In this document: positions 17,399-26,558 of the stretch, piece after piece
Layout: every line of letters begins with the position of its first letter
Numbering within the stretch: the stretch's first letter is position 1
DNA from: JAZSNL01 sp045536365
GTDB lineage: Bacteria > Bacillota_I > Bacilli_A > ML615J-28 > CAG-313
Direction: 5' to 3'
Assembly (NCBI GenBank): GCA_045536365.1
Contig: JAZSNL010000022.1
Span: 159,621 to 223,620 of the forward strand
Length of the DNA: 64,000 nucleotides
Notes under the pieces: model-generated
Told to the model about the DNA's origin: nothing
Database searches by the model: none
Seen by the model: the letters and a program-made list of their open reading frames with translations, nothing else
Translations under genes and position numbers: made by a program

Positions 17399-17422
17399 GA
17401 CTATAAGGTTTTCATTATAGTC
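17399..17422 (+). promoter_or_regulatory. Leader hairpin of the hydrogenase operon
   Basis: GACTATAA (17399-17406) pairs with TTATAGTC (17415-17422) around an 8-base loop in the 5' leader. It has no T-run, so it is not a terminator. It could protect the mRNA end or bind a regulator such as a Rex-type repressor on DNA; this is not shown. Confidence 0.5.
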
Positions 17423-17448
17423 GAAATATAAATTTTAGGAGGTTAATA

Positions 17449-17937
17449 ATGGCTCATTTAAGTGCAACTGCTGTAAAGCAAATAGAAGAAATTATCGCAA
17501 GATATGAAAATGAGAAAACACCATTAATGATGATTCTTAGTGACATTCAACATGAATATGGTTATATTCCACTTGAAGTTCAAGAATTAATTTCAGAAAA
17601 AACAGGTATTCCTGTTGCAGAAATCTACGGTGTTGTTACTTTTTATTCTTTCTTCTCTTTAGAACCAAAAGGAAAGTACGTTATTGGTGTATGTTTAGGT
17701 ACTGCTTGTTATGTTAAAGGCTCTCAACAAGTTATTGACAAATTCTCAGAAATCTTAAACATTAAACCTGGTGAAACTTCTGCTGATGGTTTATTTACTT
17801 TAGATGCTTTACGTTGTATTGGTGCATGCGGTATCGCCCCTGCTATCACTATTAACGGAAAAGTTTATCCTAAAGTTTCTGTAGGAGATGTTCCTGGAAT
17901 TGTTAAAGAATATCGCGAAATGGGTGGTGAAAACTAA
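17449..17937 (+). CDS. NuoE-like [2Fe-2S] subunit of [FeFe] hydrogenase
   Basis: 162 residues with the thioredoxin-like [2Fe-2S] fold of NuoE/HydC/HndA. Cluster cysteines appear in VCLGTACYVKG and, after 36 residues, in LRCIGACGIAP. The N-terminal helical part (DIQHEYGYIPLEVQELIS) is also typical. The subunit joins the NuoF-like partner to take electrons from NADH. It stops one base into the next start codon (TAATG), so translation is coupled. AGGAGG precedes the ATG. It is the first gene of a three-gene operon. Confidence 0.93.
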   Translation: MAHLSATAVKQIEEIIARYENEKTPLMMILSDIQHEYGYIPLEVQELISEKTGIPVAEIYGVVTFYSFFSLEPKGKYVIGVCLGTACYVKGSQQVIDKFSEILNIKPGETSADGLFTLDALRCIGACGIAPAITINGKVYPKVSVGDVPGIVKEYREMGGEN

Positions 17938-19802
17938 TGATTAGAACTGAACAAGAATTATTAAAAGTTTCTCAAGAATGTACTGAAACTGTTAATCAAA
18001 AATTCAAAGGTGGAAATGGTAAACGTAGTATTATCATTTGTGCTGGTACAGGTTGTTTATCAAGTGATTCAGCTGCTATTTTAGCAGAATTCCAAAAACA
18101 AATTGAAGAAAGAGGATTACAAGACAAAATTACTGTTAATAAAGTAGGATGTTTTGGTTTCTGTTCTCAAGGTCCTTTCGTTAGAATTTTCCCTGAAGAT
18201 ACATTATACCGTGGTGTTTCAGTTAAAGATGTTACTGAAATTATCGAATCTGATTTATTAAATAATCAAGTAGTTGAAAGATTACTTTATGTTGATCCAA
18301 TCACTAAAGCTAAAATCCAAAAACAAGAAGAGATTACTTTCTATAAAAAACAAGTACGTTTAGCTCTTCATGGTTGTGGTGAAATTAACCCAGAAGATAT
18401 TAACGAAGCATTAGGTTATGGTGCTTTCTTAGGTTTAGCTAGAGCTTTAAAAATGTCTCGTCAAGAAGTTATTGATGAAGTATTAAAATCTGGCTTACGT
18501 GGTAGAGGCGGCGGCGGCTTCCCTACTGGTAGAAAATGGCAATTTGCTTTAAATCAAGATAACGCTGATAAATACGTTGTATGTAACGGTGACGAAGGCG
18601 ACCCAGGTGCATTTATGGACCGTTCTATCTTAGAAGGTAACCCTCTTGCAGTTATCGAAGGTATGGCTATCGCTGGTTATGCAATCGGTGCTGAAAATGG
18701 TTATTTCTATGTTCGTGCTGAGTATCCTATCGCTGTTGATAGATTAAGAATTGCAATCAAAAAAGCAACTGAAATTGGTTTATTAGGTGAAAATATTTTA
18801 GGTACTGGATTTAACTTCAATGTTCATATCCGTTTAGGTGCCGGTGCGTTCGTTTGTGGTGAAGAAACTGCTCTTCTTAACTCAATCGAAGGTAAACGTG
18901 GTATGCCACGTCCAAGACCTCCATTCCCTGCTGTAAAAGGTTTATGGGGCAAACCATCAATTATTAACAACGTTGAAACTCTTGCATGTGTTCCTTTCAT
19001 TTTAAGAGAAGGTGCAGATCATTTCTCAAGCTTAGGTACTGAAAAATCTAAAGGTACTAAAGTATTCGCATTAGGTGGAAAAGTTAATAACGTTGGTCTA
19101 GTTGAAGTTCCTATGGGTACTACTCTTCGTGAATTAATTTACGATATTGGTGGTGGTATTCCTGGAGGTAAGAAATTTAAAGCTATCCAAACTGGTGGTC
19201 CATCAGGTGGATGTTTAACAGAAAAAGACTTAGATACTCCTATCGATTACGATAACTTAGTTGCTCTTGACTCTATGATGGGTTCAGGTGGTGCTATCGT
19301 TATGGATGAAGATAACTGTATGGTTGACGTTGCTAAATTCTATATGGAATTTATTTGTGATGAATCATGTGGTAAATGTTCTCCTTGTCGTATCGGTACT
19401 AAACGTATGTTAGAAATCTTAGAAAAGATTACTAAAGGTCAAGGTACTTTACAAGATTTAGAAGATTTAGAAGAATTAGCTGCTTCTGTTAAAGCTAACT
19501 CACTATGTGGTTTAGGTCAAACAGCTGCTAACCCTATCGTTTCTACAATGAAACAATTTAGAGAAGAATACATTGCTCATATCGTTGATAAGAAATGTCC
19601 AGCTAAGATCTGTAAAGATTTAATGGAATACTATATTGAACCAGATAAATGTAAGAAATGTTCTAAATGCGCACGTGCTTGTCCAGTTGGCGCAATCACT
19701 GGTGTTGTTGGTAAAGAACCATATGTTATCGATCAATCTAAATGTATTAAATGTGGTATGTGTATTTCATCATGTCCATTTGGTGCAATCATAAAGAGAT
19801 AA
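17937..19802 (+). CDS. NuoF-like flavoprotein subunit of [FeFe] hydrogenase
   Basis: 621 residues in three parts. Residues 30-80 hold a [2Fe-2S] thioredoxin-like domain (Cys35, 40, 72, 76). Residues 140-560 are NuoF-like: GLRGRGGGGFPTGRKW for NADH and NGDEGDPGAFMDR for FMN, then CGKCSPCRIGT for a [4Fe-4S] cluster. The last 60 residues carry two ferredoxin clusters (CKKCSKCARACP and CIKCGMCISSCP). This matches HydB/HndC of NAD(P)H-linked, often electron-bifurcating, hydrogenases, which couple NADH and reduced ferredoxin oxidation to H2 release. Whether this one bifurcates cannot be read from the sequence alone. Confidence 0.93.
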   Translation: MIRTEQELLKVSQECTETVNQKFKGGNGKRSIIICAGTGCLSSDSAAILAEFQKQIEERGLQDKITVNKVGCFGFCSQGPFVRIFPEDTLYRGVSVKDVTEIIESDLLNNQVVERLLYVDPITKAKIQKQEEITFYKKQVRLALHGCGEINPEDINEALGYGAFLGLARALKMSRQEVIDEVLKSGLRGRGGGGFPTGRKWQFALNQDNADKYVVCNGDEGDPGAFMDRSILEGNPLAVIEGMAIAGYAIGAENGYFYVRAEYPIAVDRLRIAIKKATEIGLLGENILGTGFNFNVHIRLGAGAFVCGEETALLNSIEGKRGMPRPRPPFPAVKGLWGKPSIINNVETLACVPFILREGADHFSSLGTEKSKGTKVFALGGKVNNVGLVEVPMGTTLRELIYDIGGGIPGGKKFKAIQTGGPSGGCLTEKDLDTPIDYDNLVALDSMMGSGGAIVMDEDNCMVDVAKFYMEFICDESCGKCSPCRIGTKRMLEILEKITKGQGTLQDLEDLEELAASVKANSLCGLGQTAANPIVSTMKQFREEYIAHIVDKKCPAKICKDLMEYYIEPDKCKKCSKCARACPVGAITGVVGKEPYVIDQSKCIKCGMCISSCPFGAIIKR

Positions 19803-19817
19803 TGGAGGAGACTGAAA

Positions 19818-21590
19818 ATGGCAAAAATTAATATTAAAATTGAAGGTCAAAGTTATCAAGTTGAAGAAGGTTTAACTATATTAGAAGCTGCAAGATTATG
19901 TGGATATGAAATTCCTAGTCTTTGTGCTTTTGATAAAGGTCAATGTAGCCTAGCTTCTTGTCGTGTATGTTTAGTTGAAGCTACAGGTGCTAGAGGTTTA
20001 GTTGCTTCTTGTGTTTATCCTGTTGCTGAAGGAATGGAAATTAAAATTTCTTCTCCAAAAGCTGTTGAAGCTCGTAGAGTAAGTGTTGAATTATTATTAT
20101 CTAACCACTCTAAAGATTGTCAACAATGTGAAAAGAACGGTAATTGTGAATTATTACACGTTGCAAAAATCACAGGTGCTAGAGAAAATAAATTTACAGG
20201 TGCCAAAACACCTACTACTATCGATCAATTAACTCCATCAATCGTTAGAGATACTTCTAAATGTATCCTTTGCGGACGTTGCGTAGCTGCATGTAATGCT
20301 GCTCACGGAACAGGTATCCTAGGATTTGAAAACCGTGGATTTAATACAATCGTTGCTCCAGCTGAAAACAGAAGCTTCGCAGATAGTCCATGTATCCAAT
20401 GTGGTCAATGCGTTAACGTATGTCCTACAGGCGCATTAATGGAAAAATCTGAAATTTCAAAAATCGATGAAGCTAAAAAAGCAGGTAAATACTTAGTTGT
20501 TCAAACTGCTCCAGCAGTTAGAGCTGCTTTAGGCGAAGAATTCGGTTACAAAATCGGTACTCCAGTAACTGGTAAAATGGTAGCTGCTTTACGTAGACTT
20601 GGCTTTGATAAAGTATATGATACAAACTTTGCAGCTGACTTAACTATTATGGAAGAAGCAACTGAATTATTAGGTCGTATCCAAAATAATGGTGTACTTC
20701 CAATGATTACTTCTTGTTCTCCTGGTTGGGTTAACTATGCAGAATATTATTATGGAGATTTATTAGATCACTTATCTTCTTGTAAATCACCTCACCAAAT
20801 GCAAGGTGCAATTATTAAATCATACTTTGCAGAACAAAAAGGAATTGATCCTAAAAATATTTATGTAGTATCAATTATGCCTTGTACTGCTAAAAAATAT
20901 GAAAAAGAACGTCCTGAAATGGAAAATAATGGTTTAAGAGATGTTGATGCTGTATTAACTACAAGAGAATTAGCTAAACTAATCAAACGTAGTGGTATTA
21001 ACTTCACTAAACTTCCTGATGAAGAATTCGACCAAGACTTAATGGGTGAATACACAGGTGCTGGTGTTATCTTCGGTACTACTGGTGGTGTAATGGAAGC
21101 TGCTCTTAGAACTGCTTACTTTGTATTAACAGGCAAAGAACATGAAGCAATCAAATTTGATGCTGTTCGTGGTATGAAAGGTCTTAAAGAAGCTACAATC
21201 GATATCAACGGTACAGAATTAAAAGTTGCAGTTGCTTCTGGCATGAGAAATGCAAAAGTTTTATTAGATCAAATTAAAGAAGGAACTTCTCCTTATACAT
21301 TCATTGAAATCATGGGATGTCCTGGCGGATGTATTAACGGTGGTGGTCAACCATTTGTTAAACCATCAATGTTACCAAATGAAGAGTTAAATATTCGCGA
21401 AACTTATCGTGAAAAACGTGCTCAAGCTTTATATTCTGAAGACGAAAGACAAGCATTACGTCAATCTCATAACAATACACAAGTTAAAGCATTATATGAC
21501 AACTTCTTAGGTAAACCAAACTCTCATAAAGCTCATGAATTATTACATACTCATTATCAAGGAAGAGTTAAATTCCCTAAAAAGAACTAA
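19818..21590 (+). CDS. [FeFe] hydrogenase catalytic subunit
   Basis: 590 residues. The N-terminus has a NuoG-like [2Fe-2S] domain (Cys36, 48, 51, 65), a His-ligated cluster (His97, Cys101, 104, 110) and a two-cluster ferredoxin domain (Cys149-159 and 192-202). The H-cluster motifs follow: L1 TSCSPGW (298-304), L2 IMPCTAKKYEKER and L3 MGCPGGCINGGGQP. The C-terminal 60 residues form the small-subunit-like tail. In L1 the second of two cysteines of the best-known enzymes is Ser; the published family signature allows Cys or Ser there. The enzyme makes or oxidises H2 in the cytoplasm with the two upstream subunits. The maturases HydE, HydF and HydG are not in the window. Confidence 0.95.
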   Translation: MAKINIKIEGQSYQVEEGLTILEAARLCGYEIPSLCAFDKGQCSLASCRVCLVEATGARGLVASCVYPVAEGMEIKISSPKAVEARRVSVELLLSNHSKDCQQCEKNGNCELLHVAKITGARENKFTGAKTPTTIDQLTPSIVRDTSKCILCGRCVAACNAAHGTGILGFENRGFNTIVAPAENRSFADSPCIQCGQCVNVCPTGALMEKSEISKIDEAKKAGKYLVVQTAPAVRAALGEEFGYKIGTPVTGKMVAALRRLGFDKVYDTNFAADLTIMEEATELLGRIQNNGVLPMITSCSPGWVNYAEYYYGDLLDHLSSCKSPHQMQGAIIKSYFAEQKGIDPKNIYVVSIMPCTAKKYEKERPEMENNGLRDVDAVLTTRELAKLIKRSGINFTKLPDEEFDQDLMGEYTGAGVIFGTTGGVMEAALRTAYFVLTGKEHEAIKFDAVRGMKGLKEATIDINGTELKVAVASGMRNAKVLLDQIKEGTSPYTFIEIMGCPGGCINGGGQPFVKPSMLPNEELNIRETYREKRAQALYSEDERQALRQSHNNTQVKALYDNFLGKPNSHKAHELLHTHYQGRVKFPKKN

Positions 21591-21597
21591 TTAAATA

Positions 21598-21637
21598 AAA
21601 AAGGTGTAATTAAACAAATGTTTAATTACACCTTTTT
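21598..21637. terminator. Bidirectional terminator after the hydrogenase operon
   Basis: GGTGTAATTAAAC (21603-21615) pairs with GTTTAATTACACC (21620-21632), flanked by A- and T-runs, between convergent genes. Confidence 0.9.
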
Positions 21638-22325
21638 ATTTTACTTCATACACATATCCAACATTGGACTCAAAGTATTGTTCCTTTGGATTTAAAGATT
21701 CTGAATAAAATCTTCTTCTTAAATAAAACTTAAGATTCTTAATAATTTCAACTCTAACTTTTTCTGATAAAACATTGTCAATTTCATCATTAAACTTAAT
21801 TAGAATTTGAAAATAACATCCTTCACCACTAGAAATTTTGTAATTAAAAATTACTGTTTTATTTTCTTCATCTACTTCTAGAGTAGGAGTAGGATCACTT
21901 TTTACATATTCAATTAACCAATAATATCCAATATTGTCATAATTTGCATCAGATAACACAAGAACGCTAAATCGATCTTGCCTATCTTTATATAACGTTT
22001 CAAAATGAGCTTTTCCATGACTAAAAGATCTAAGAACTTCAAAAACAGCTTCATCAGATACAATATCAGTTTCTAATAAGTCTTCAGCAAAAAATTTGTA
22101 ATATTCTAATTCTAATAATTCACTATTTTCTATATTACTTGTGAAAAAAGGAAGATCTAGATTTTCAAAATATTTTACCATAAACTCATCTAATTCTTCA
22201 TTAGATTCAAACTTTTTCTCATAAATAAAACTAGTATCTAATTTATTACCACAATTATCACGTGGCCTAGGTGGTAACCCAAGAATTAATCCTGACAAAA
22301 ATAAAGCTATTAAAATGTTTTTCAT
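21636..22325 (-). CDS. Secreted protein of unknown function
   Basis: 229 residues. A short hydrophobic N-terminus (MKNILIALFLSGLILGL) looks like a signal peptide or anchor, with no standard lipobox before the first Cys (25). The mature part is acidic early on (SNEELDEFMVKYFENLDLPF) and strand-rich later, with a basic stretch NLKFYLRRRF near the end. I recognise no family. AGGAGG precedes the ATG and it shares a terminator with the hydrogenase operon on the other strand. No function is proposed. Confidence 0.7.
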   Translation of the reverse strand: MKNILIALFLSGLILGLPPRPRDNCGNKLDTSFIYEKKFESNEELDEFMVKYFENLDLPFFTSNIENSELLELEYYKFFAEDLLETDIVSDEAVFEVLRSFSHGKAHFETLYKDRQDRFSVLVLSDANYDNIGYYWLIEYVKSDPTPTLEVDEENKTVIFNYKISSGEGCYFQILIKFNDEIDNVLSEKVRVEIIKNLKFYLRRRFYSESLNPKEQYFESNVGYVYEVK

Positions 22326-22400
22326 CCTTGTCCTCCTAATAAAAATATTATACTATATAAATAGTATAATATTTTTTTATTTATATCAACATAAATACAT

Positions 22401-23096
22401 TTATTTCCTTATTTTATTAACCTCTCCGGCTAACAAATCAATTTCTTCTCCACTATCAAGTATTACTTTAATTGAGCCATCTTCATTAACATTTTGAACA
22501 ATTCCTGTTAATTTATCATTATTATAGTAAAAACTTACCTTTTGATTATTTAAATATGAATATTTATTAATATAGTCAGTAACTTTAATAGACCCTTCAT
22601 TAAAAACGCGAAATTCAGCCTTAAATAGGCTTAAAAATTCATTTAATAATTTATGAAGATCTATTTCTTCATTAATTTCGTTTTTTATAGAAGTAGCATT
22701 TAAATTATTAAACTCTACTTGATTAACATTAATACCTATTCCAATAATAAAGTAAGGGTTTTCTGTTAAAATACCTTCTACTAAAATACCACATATTTTT
22801 AAATCATTTACCATAATATCATTTGGCCATTTAATTAAACTATTAATATTATATTTTTTTAGTAACTTATGAACTAAATAACCAATAAATAAAGTTATAT
22901 CACTTCTAACTTCTTCTTTTATTAAAATAGAAAAAGTTAGATTTTTATTTTCTTCACTTTCCCATATATGAGAAACTCGGCCAATGCCGGAAGTTTGTTT
23001 ATCACAAACAACAACGTCCATATGACCGAGTTCATTAATATTTCGTTTTATATATTTATTAGTTGAATCTAATTCATTAAAACGAATTATCTTCAT
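22401..23096 (-). CDS. birA: Biotin-protein ligase, class I (no DNA-binding domain)
   Basis: 231 residues, consistent with the catalytic and C-terminal domains only; the N-terminal helix-turn-helix of bifunctional BirA is missing, so it should not repress biotin genes. Motifs: ELDSTNKYIK at the start, TSGIGRVSHIWES (biotinyl-AMP loop; the usual GRGR reads GIGR here) and IKWPNDIMVNDLKICGILVE (active-site Lys). It joins biotin to a lysine of acceptor proteins. It lies 5 bases after oadB at the end of the decarboxylase operon, so the carrier protein in the same operon is the likely substrate. Confidence 0.92.
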   Translation of the reverse strand: MKIIRFNELDSTNKYIKRNINELGHMDVVVCDKQTSGIGRVSHIWESEENKNLTFSILIKEEVRSDITLFIGYLVHKLLKKYNINSLIKWPNDIMVNDLKICGILVEGILTENPYFIIGIGINVNQVEFNNLNATSIKNEINEEIDLHKLLNEFLSLFKAEFRVFNEGSIKVTDYINKYSYLNNQKVSFYYNNDKLTGIVQNVNEDGSIKVILDSGEEIDLLAGEVNKIRK

Positions 23097-23101
23097 AACA
23101 A

Positions 23102-24340
23102 TTATCCAATCATAGATAATAAGATACCAGCTGCAATAGCAGAACCAATAACACCTGCTACGTTAGGGCCCATTGCGTGCATAAGAAGGAAATTACTAGG
23201 ATCTTCTTCTTGTCCAACTTTGTGAACTACACGAGCAGCCATTGGAACAGCAGAAACACCAGCTGCACCAATCATTGGGTTAACTTTACCTTTTGTTAAT
23301 TTACACATTAATTTACCACCAAGTAAACCAAATACCGCAGCAGTAATAAACGCAAGAATACCAAGGCCGAAAATCATTAATGTTTTAGGTTGTAAGAAAG
23401 TAGTACCGATTGCAGTAGCACCTACAGATAAACCTAATAAAATTGTACAAATGTAAAGTAATGCGTTTGAAGCAGTATGAACTAAGTTAGGAACAACACC
23501 ACTTTCTTTAATTAAATTACCAAACATTAAACATCCAATTAATGGAGTACATGAAGGAATTATAATACAACATACAAGAGTAACAATAATAGGGAATAAA
23601 ATTCTTTCAATCTTAGAAGCTTGACGAGTTTCTTCCATCTTAATTAATCTTTCTTTCTTAGTAGTCATCATTCTAATAACTGGTGGGAAAATAACTGGAA
23701 CAAGTGCCATATAAGAATAAGCAGCAAGAGCAATACCAGCTGTTAATTCAGGACTAGCAAGTTTATTAGAAACTAAAATCGCAGTAGGTCCATCAGCACC
23801 ACCAATAATACCAATACCAGCAGCATCACCAACAGTGAAATCAAACGCTTCAATACCTGTTGCGGCTAAAGCTAAAGCACCTAAGAAAGCACAGAAAATA
23901 CCAATTTGTGCTGCAGCACCAAGTAACATTGTTTTCTTATTAGAGATAAGTGGTCCAAAATCAGTTGTTGCACCAATACCAATAAAAATTAAACAAGGGT
24001 ATAACTCACATTCAACACCTAAATGCAAATATCCAAGTAATCCTCTTTTTATAACAGGTACATATTCTTTTATAATGTCACCTGTTTCAGTATTTACTTT
24101 AATAATTTCTTGCATTGTTTCAGTATCACTAGTATAAATTTCAGGTAAAATATTAACTAAAATCATCCCAACTGCAATAGGAATTAATAAATATGGTTCA
24201 AATCCTTTTTTAATAGCTAAATAAAGGAAAACACATCCTATTACAATCATAATTAAATTCATCCAACCCTCGTCTTTAAAGAAATGAGCAATAGCGGATT
24301 CTTGACAAAGATTGACTATTAAATCTCTGAATTTTTCCAT
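23102..24340 (-). CDS. oadB: Na+-pumping oxaloacetate decarboxylase, beta subunit
   Basis: 412 residues with about ten membrane helices. GIIGGADGPTAILVSNKLA is the conserved segment holding the Asp needed for Na+ transport, and the final NVAGVIGSAIAAGILL is also typical. The subunit decarboxylates carboxybiotin and uses the energy to move Na+ out of the cell. It lies between the biotin carrier and birA in a five-gene operon. The N-terminal 130 residues contain a polar loop that varies in the family. Confidence 0.95.
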   Translation of the reverse strand: MEKFRDLIVNLCQESAIAHFFKDEGWMNLIMIVIGCVFLYLAIKKGFEPYLLIPIAVGMILVNILPEIYTSDTETMQEIIKVNTETGDIIKEYVPVIKRGLLGYLHLGVECELYPCLIFIGIGATTDFGPLISNKKTMLLGAAAQIGIFCAFLGALALAATGIEAFDFTVGDAAGIGIIGGADGPTAILVSNKLASPELTAGIALAAYSYMALVPVIFPPVIRMMTTKKERLIKMEETRQASKIERILFPIIVTLVCCIIIPSCTPLIGCLMFGNLIKESGVVPNLVHTASNALLYICTILLGLSVGATAIGTTFLQPKTLMIFGLGILAFITAAVFGLLGGKLMCKLTKGKVNPMIGAAGVSAVPMAARVVHKVGQEEDPSNFLLMHAMGPNVAGVIGSAIAAGILLSMIG

Positions 24341-24344
24341 AAAA

Positions 24345-24683
24345 TTATCCTAAAATAATTAGTACATCTTTATTAGCTACCATTGTGCCTGCACTAACAA
24401 CTATTTCTTTAACTACACCTGATTCAGTTGCTACAACTTCATTTTCAAGTTTCATAGCTTCAATAATACAAACAACGTCACCTTTGTTAACAGTTTGACC
24501 AACTTTAACTTTAACTTCTAATAATTTGCCACCAATTGGAGCTAAAATACTAGAACCAGCTCCAGTAGATACAGGAGCACTAGCAGGTTTAGATTCTACT
24601 TCAATAGAACCACTTTTTTCTTCAACTGCTTCTAATTCAACTTCGTAAACTTTACCATTAACTTTAACTTTATAGATTTTCAT
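24345..24683 (-). CDS. Biotin carboxyl carrier protein of the decarboxylase
   Basis: 112 residues. A lipoyl/biotinyl fold covers residues 45-112 with the biotin-accepting Lys78 in EAMKLEN. Before it is an Ala/Pro/Ser-rich hinge (SKPASAPVSTGAGSS) and an N-terminal strand MKIYKVKVNGKVYEVE. In many bacteria this domain is fused to OadA; here it is separate, like the delta/gamma biotin subunits of related Na+-pumping decarboxylases. It shuttles CO2 from the alpha to the beta subunit. AGGAGAATAAAAA lies before the ATG. Confidence 0.93.
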   Translation of the reverse strand: MKIYKVKVNGKVYEVELEAVEEKSGSIEVESKPASAPVSTGAGSSILAPIGGKLLEVKVKVGQTVNKGDVVCIIEAMKLENEVVATESGVVKEIVVSAGTMVANKDVLIILG

Positions 24684-24701
24684 ATTTTTTATTCTCCTAT
24701 C

Positions 24702-25034
24702 TTATCCTATTTGTTTTACTGAAACTACTTTAACATCTTTTTTAGTTTCATTTCTATAATCAATTGTTGCAACTAAAACAGCTGCCATCATATCATCATC
24801 AGTAATTTCAACTGATTTTCTTTCAACAACCACAGGTTGTTTTTCTTCTTTCTTTTCCTCTTTTGCAAACTTATTAACTAATTTTGAAATTAAACTAGTA
24901 ATAATAATAATTAATAATAATACTGTAAATACAATCAAAATAGCTACTAATGAATACAATAAACCCTCAGAAATATTCATTGTAGAATCTTTAGGAACTT
25001 TTGTTTCTGATAATAATAAAAATAAATTATTCAT
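24702..25034 (-). CDS. oadG: Decarboxylase gamma-type membrane subunit
   Basis: 110 residues with one strong membrane helix (about 27-52, LLYSLVAILIVFTVLLLIII), a charged Lys/Glu linker and a soluble C-terminus (ITDDDMMAAVLVATIDYRNE) typical of the OAD gamma family. The subunit helps assemble the alpha and beta subunits at the membrane. The gene lies 8 bases after oadA. Confidence 0.85.
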   Translation of the reverse strand: MNNLFLLLSETKVPKDSTMNISEGLLYSLVAILIVFTVLLLIIIITSLISKLVNKFAKEEKKEEKQPVVVERKSVEITDDDMMAAVLVATIDYRNETKKDVKVVSVKQIG

Positions 25035-25042
25035 AGTACCTC

Positions 25043-26431
25043 CTATCCTAAATAAACATTAAATTCTTCAACTTCATCCTCTTCTTCTTGAACAGGATTA
25101 TATTTCTTAGTTAAGAATTCAACAGCTACTTTTTCAAATAAAGCAAGACTTAATACATCTTCATCACTTCTTGCAATATCTTTATATTTTTCTTTTAAAC
25201 CTTCAAATTCAGGTTCTAATAAATCAGCTGGACGACATGTAATAATTTCATCATCACCAATAATTTTATGTAAAACTTCTTGATTAACTTCAGCAGGAGC
25301 TTTACCATATTTACCATGTAAATAATCTTTAATTTCATTAGGAACTAATTTATATCTTTCACCAGTAATAACATTCATAACAGCTTGAGTACCAACCATT
25401 TGTGAAAGTGGAGTTACTAGTGGAGGATAACCTAAATCTTTTCTTACTTTAGGCACTTCTCTTAATACTTCATCATACTTATCCATTGCATTTTGAGCTT
25501 GTAATTGACTCATTAAGTTAGACAACATTCCACCTGGAACTTGATATTTTAAAATATTAGGATTAACAGATAAAGCTTTAGGATTAAGAGTTCCGCTTGC
25601 AAGATATTTATCCTTAATCTTTGTTAAAACCTTAGAAGCACTATTTAATTTAGCACCATCTAACATAGGATCATATTTAGTATTTGCTAAAGCAAAATTA
25701 AATGCCTGAGTTGAAGGTTGAGAAGTACCATTTGATAATGGTGATAAAGCTGTGTCAATAATATCACAACCAGCTTCAATAGCCTTCATATAAGTCATTT
25801 CACAAATACCACCAGTACAATGTGAATGAAGTTCAAGTGGTAAACTTGTATTAGCTTTTAATTTACTAAATAATTCATACGCAGCTTCTGGTAATAAAAC
25901 ACCAGCCATATCTTTAATACATAAAGAATCAGCACCTAATGCTTCAATTTCCTTTGCAAGTTCAACATAATATTCAACTGTATGAACAGGTGATGTAGTA
26001 TATGATAATGCTATTTGACAATGACCACCATATTTCTTAGTAGAAATAACAGCTTGTCTTAAATTTCTAATATCATTTAACGCATCAAATACTCTAATAA
26101 TATCAATACCATTTTCAATTGATTTCTTAACAAACATATCAACAACATCATCTGAATAATGACGATAACCTAAGATATTTTGGCCTCTAAATAACATTTG
26201 TAATTTAGTATTAGGACAAATAGCTTTAATTGCTCTTAATCTTTCCCATGGATCTTCATTTAAAAATCTTAAACATGCATCAAAAGTTGCACCGCCCCAT
26301 ACTTCTAATGCATAGTACCCTGCATCAGCAATTTCTTTAACAACAGATAAAACTTCTTCTGTTGTCATACGAGTAGCAAATAATGATTGATGTCCATCTC
26401 TTAAACTAGTTTCAACAATTTTAACTCCCAT
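25043..26431 (-). CDS. oadA: Oxaloacetate decarboxylase alpha (carboxyltransferase) subunit
   Basis: 462 residues, a DRE-TIM carboxyltransferase domain without the fused biotin domain. Key features: ETSLRDGHQSL (metal and substrate Asp, Gln), WGGATFDACLRFL, CIKDMAGVLLP, and LHSHCTGG (metal His pair). It moves CO2 from a carboxylic acid, probably oxaloacetate, to biotin on the carrier protein. Very similar domains exist in methylmalonyl-CoA and pyruvate enzymes, so oxaloacetate is inferred from the OadB/OadG neighbours. AAAGGAG precedes the ATG. It is the first gene of the operon. Confidence 0.92.
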   Translation of the reverse strand: MGVKIVETSLRDGHQSLFATRMTTEEVLSVVKEIADAGYYALEVWGGATFDACLRFLNEDPWERLRAIKAICPNTKLQMLFRGQNILGYRHYSDDVVDMFVKKSIENGIDIIRVFDALNDIRNLRQAVISTKKYGGHCQIALSYTTSPVHTVEYYVELAKEIEALGADSLCIKDMAGVLLPEAAYELFSKLKANTSLPLELHSHCTGGICEMTYMKAIEAGCDIIDTALSPLSNGTSQPSTQAFNFALANTKYDPMLDGAKLNSASKVLTKIKDKYLASGTLNPKALSVNPNILKYQVPGGMLSNLMSQLQAQNAMDKYDEVLREVPKVRKDLGYPPLVTPLSQMVGTQAVMNVITGERYKLVPNEIKDYLHGKYGKAPAEVNQEVLHKIIGDDEIITCRPADLLEPEFEGLKEKYKDIARSDEDVLSLALFEKVAVEFLTKKYNPVQEEEDEVEEFNVYLG

Positions 26432-26486
26432 ATTGTCTCCTTTTTATATATTTTTTTTATTAAAAAAATTGTCCGCATTTTTTTAT

Positions 26487-26515
26487 ATTTTACCATATTT
26501 ACAATTTTTTTTCAA
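26487..26515 (-). promoter_or_regulatory. Predicted promoter of the oad operon
   Basis: On the minus strand TTGAAA (26510-26515) and TAAAAT (26487-26492) are 17 bases apart, with a 55-base leader before oadA. Confidence 0.55.
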
Positions 26516-26529
26516 TTTAAATGCGTAAT

Positions 26530-26558
26530 AAAAAAAGAACTATACACATGTATAGTTC
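26530..26558 (-). terminator. Terminator of the RyR/RCK gene pair
   Basis: GAACTATAC/GTATAGTTC (26537-26545 and 26550-26558), followed on the minus strand by a T-run. It touches the stop codon. Confidence 0.85.
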
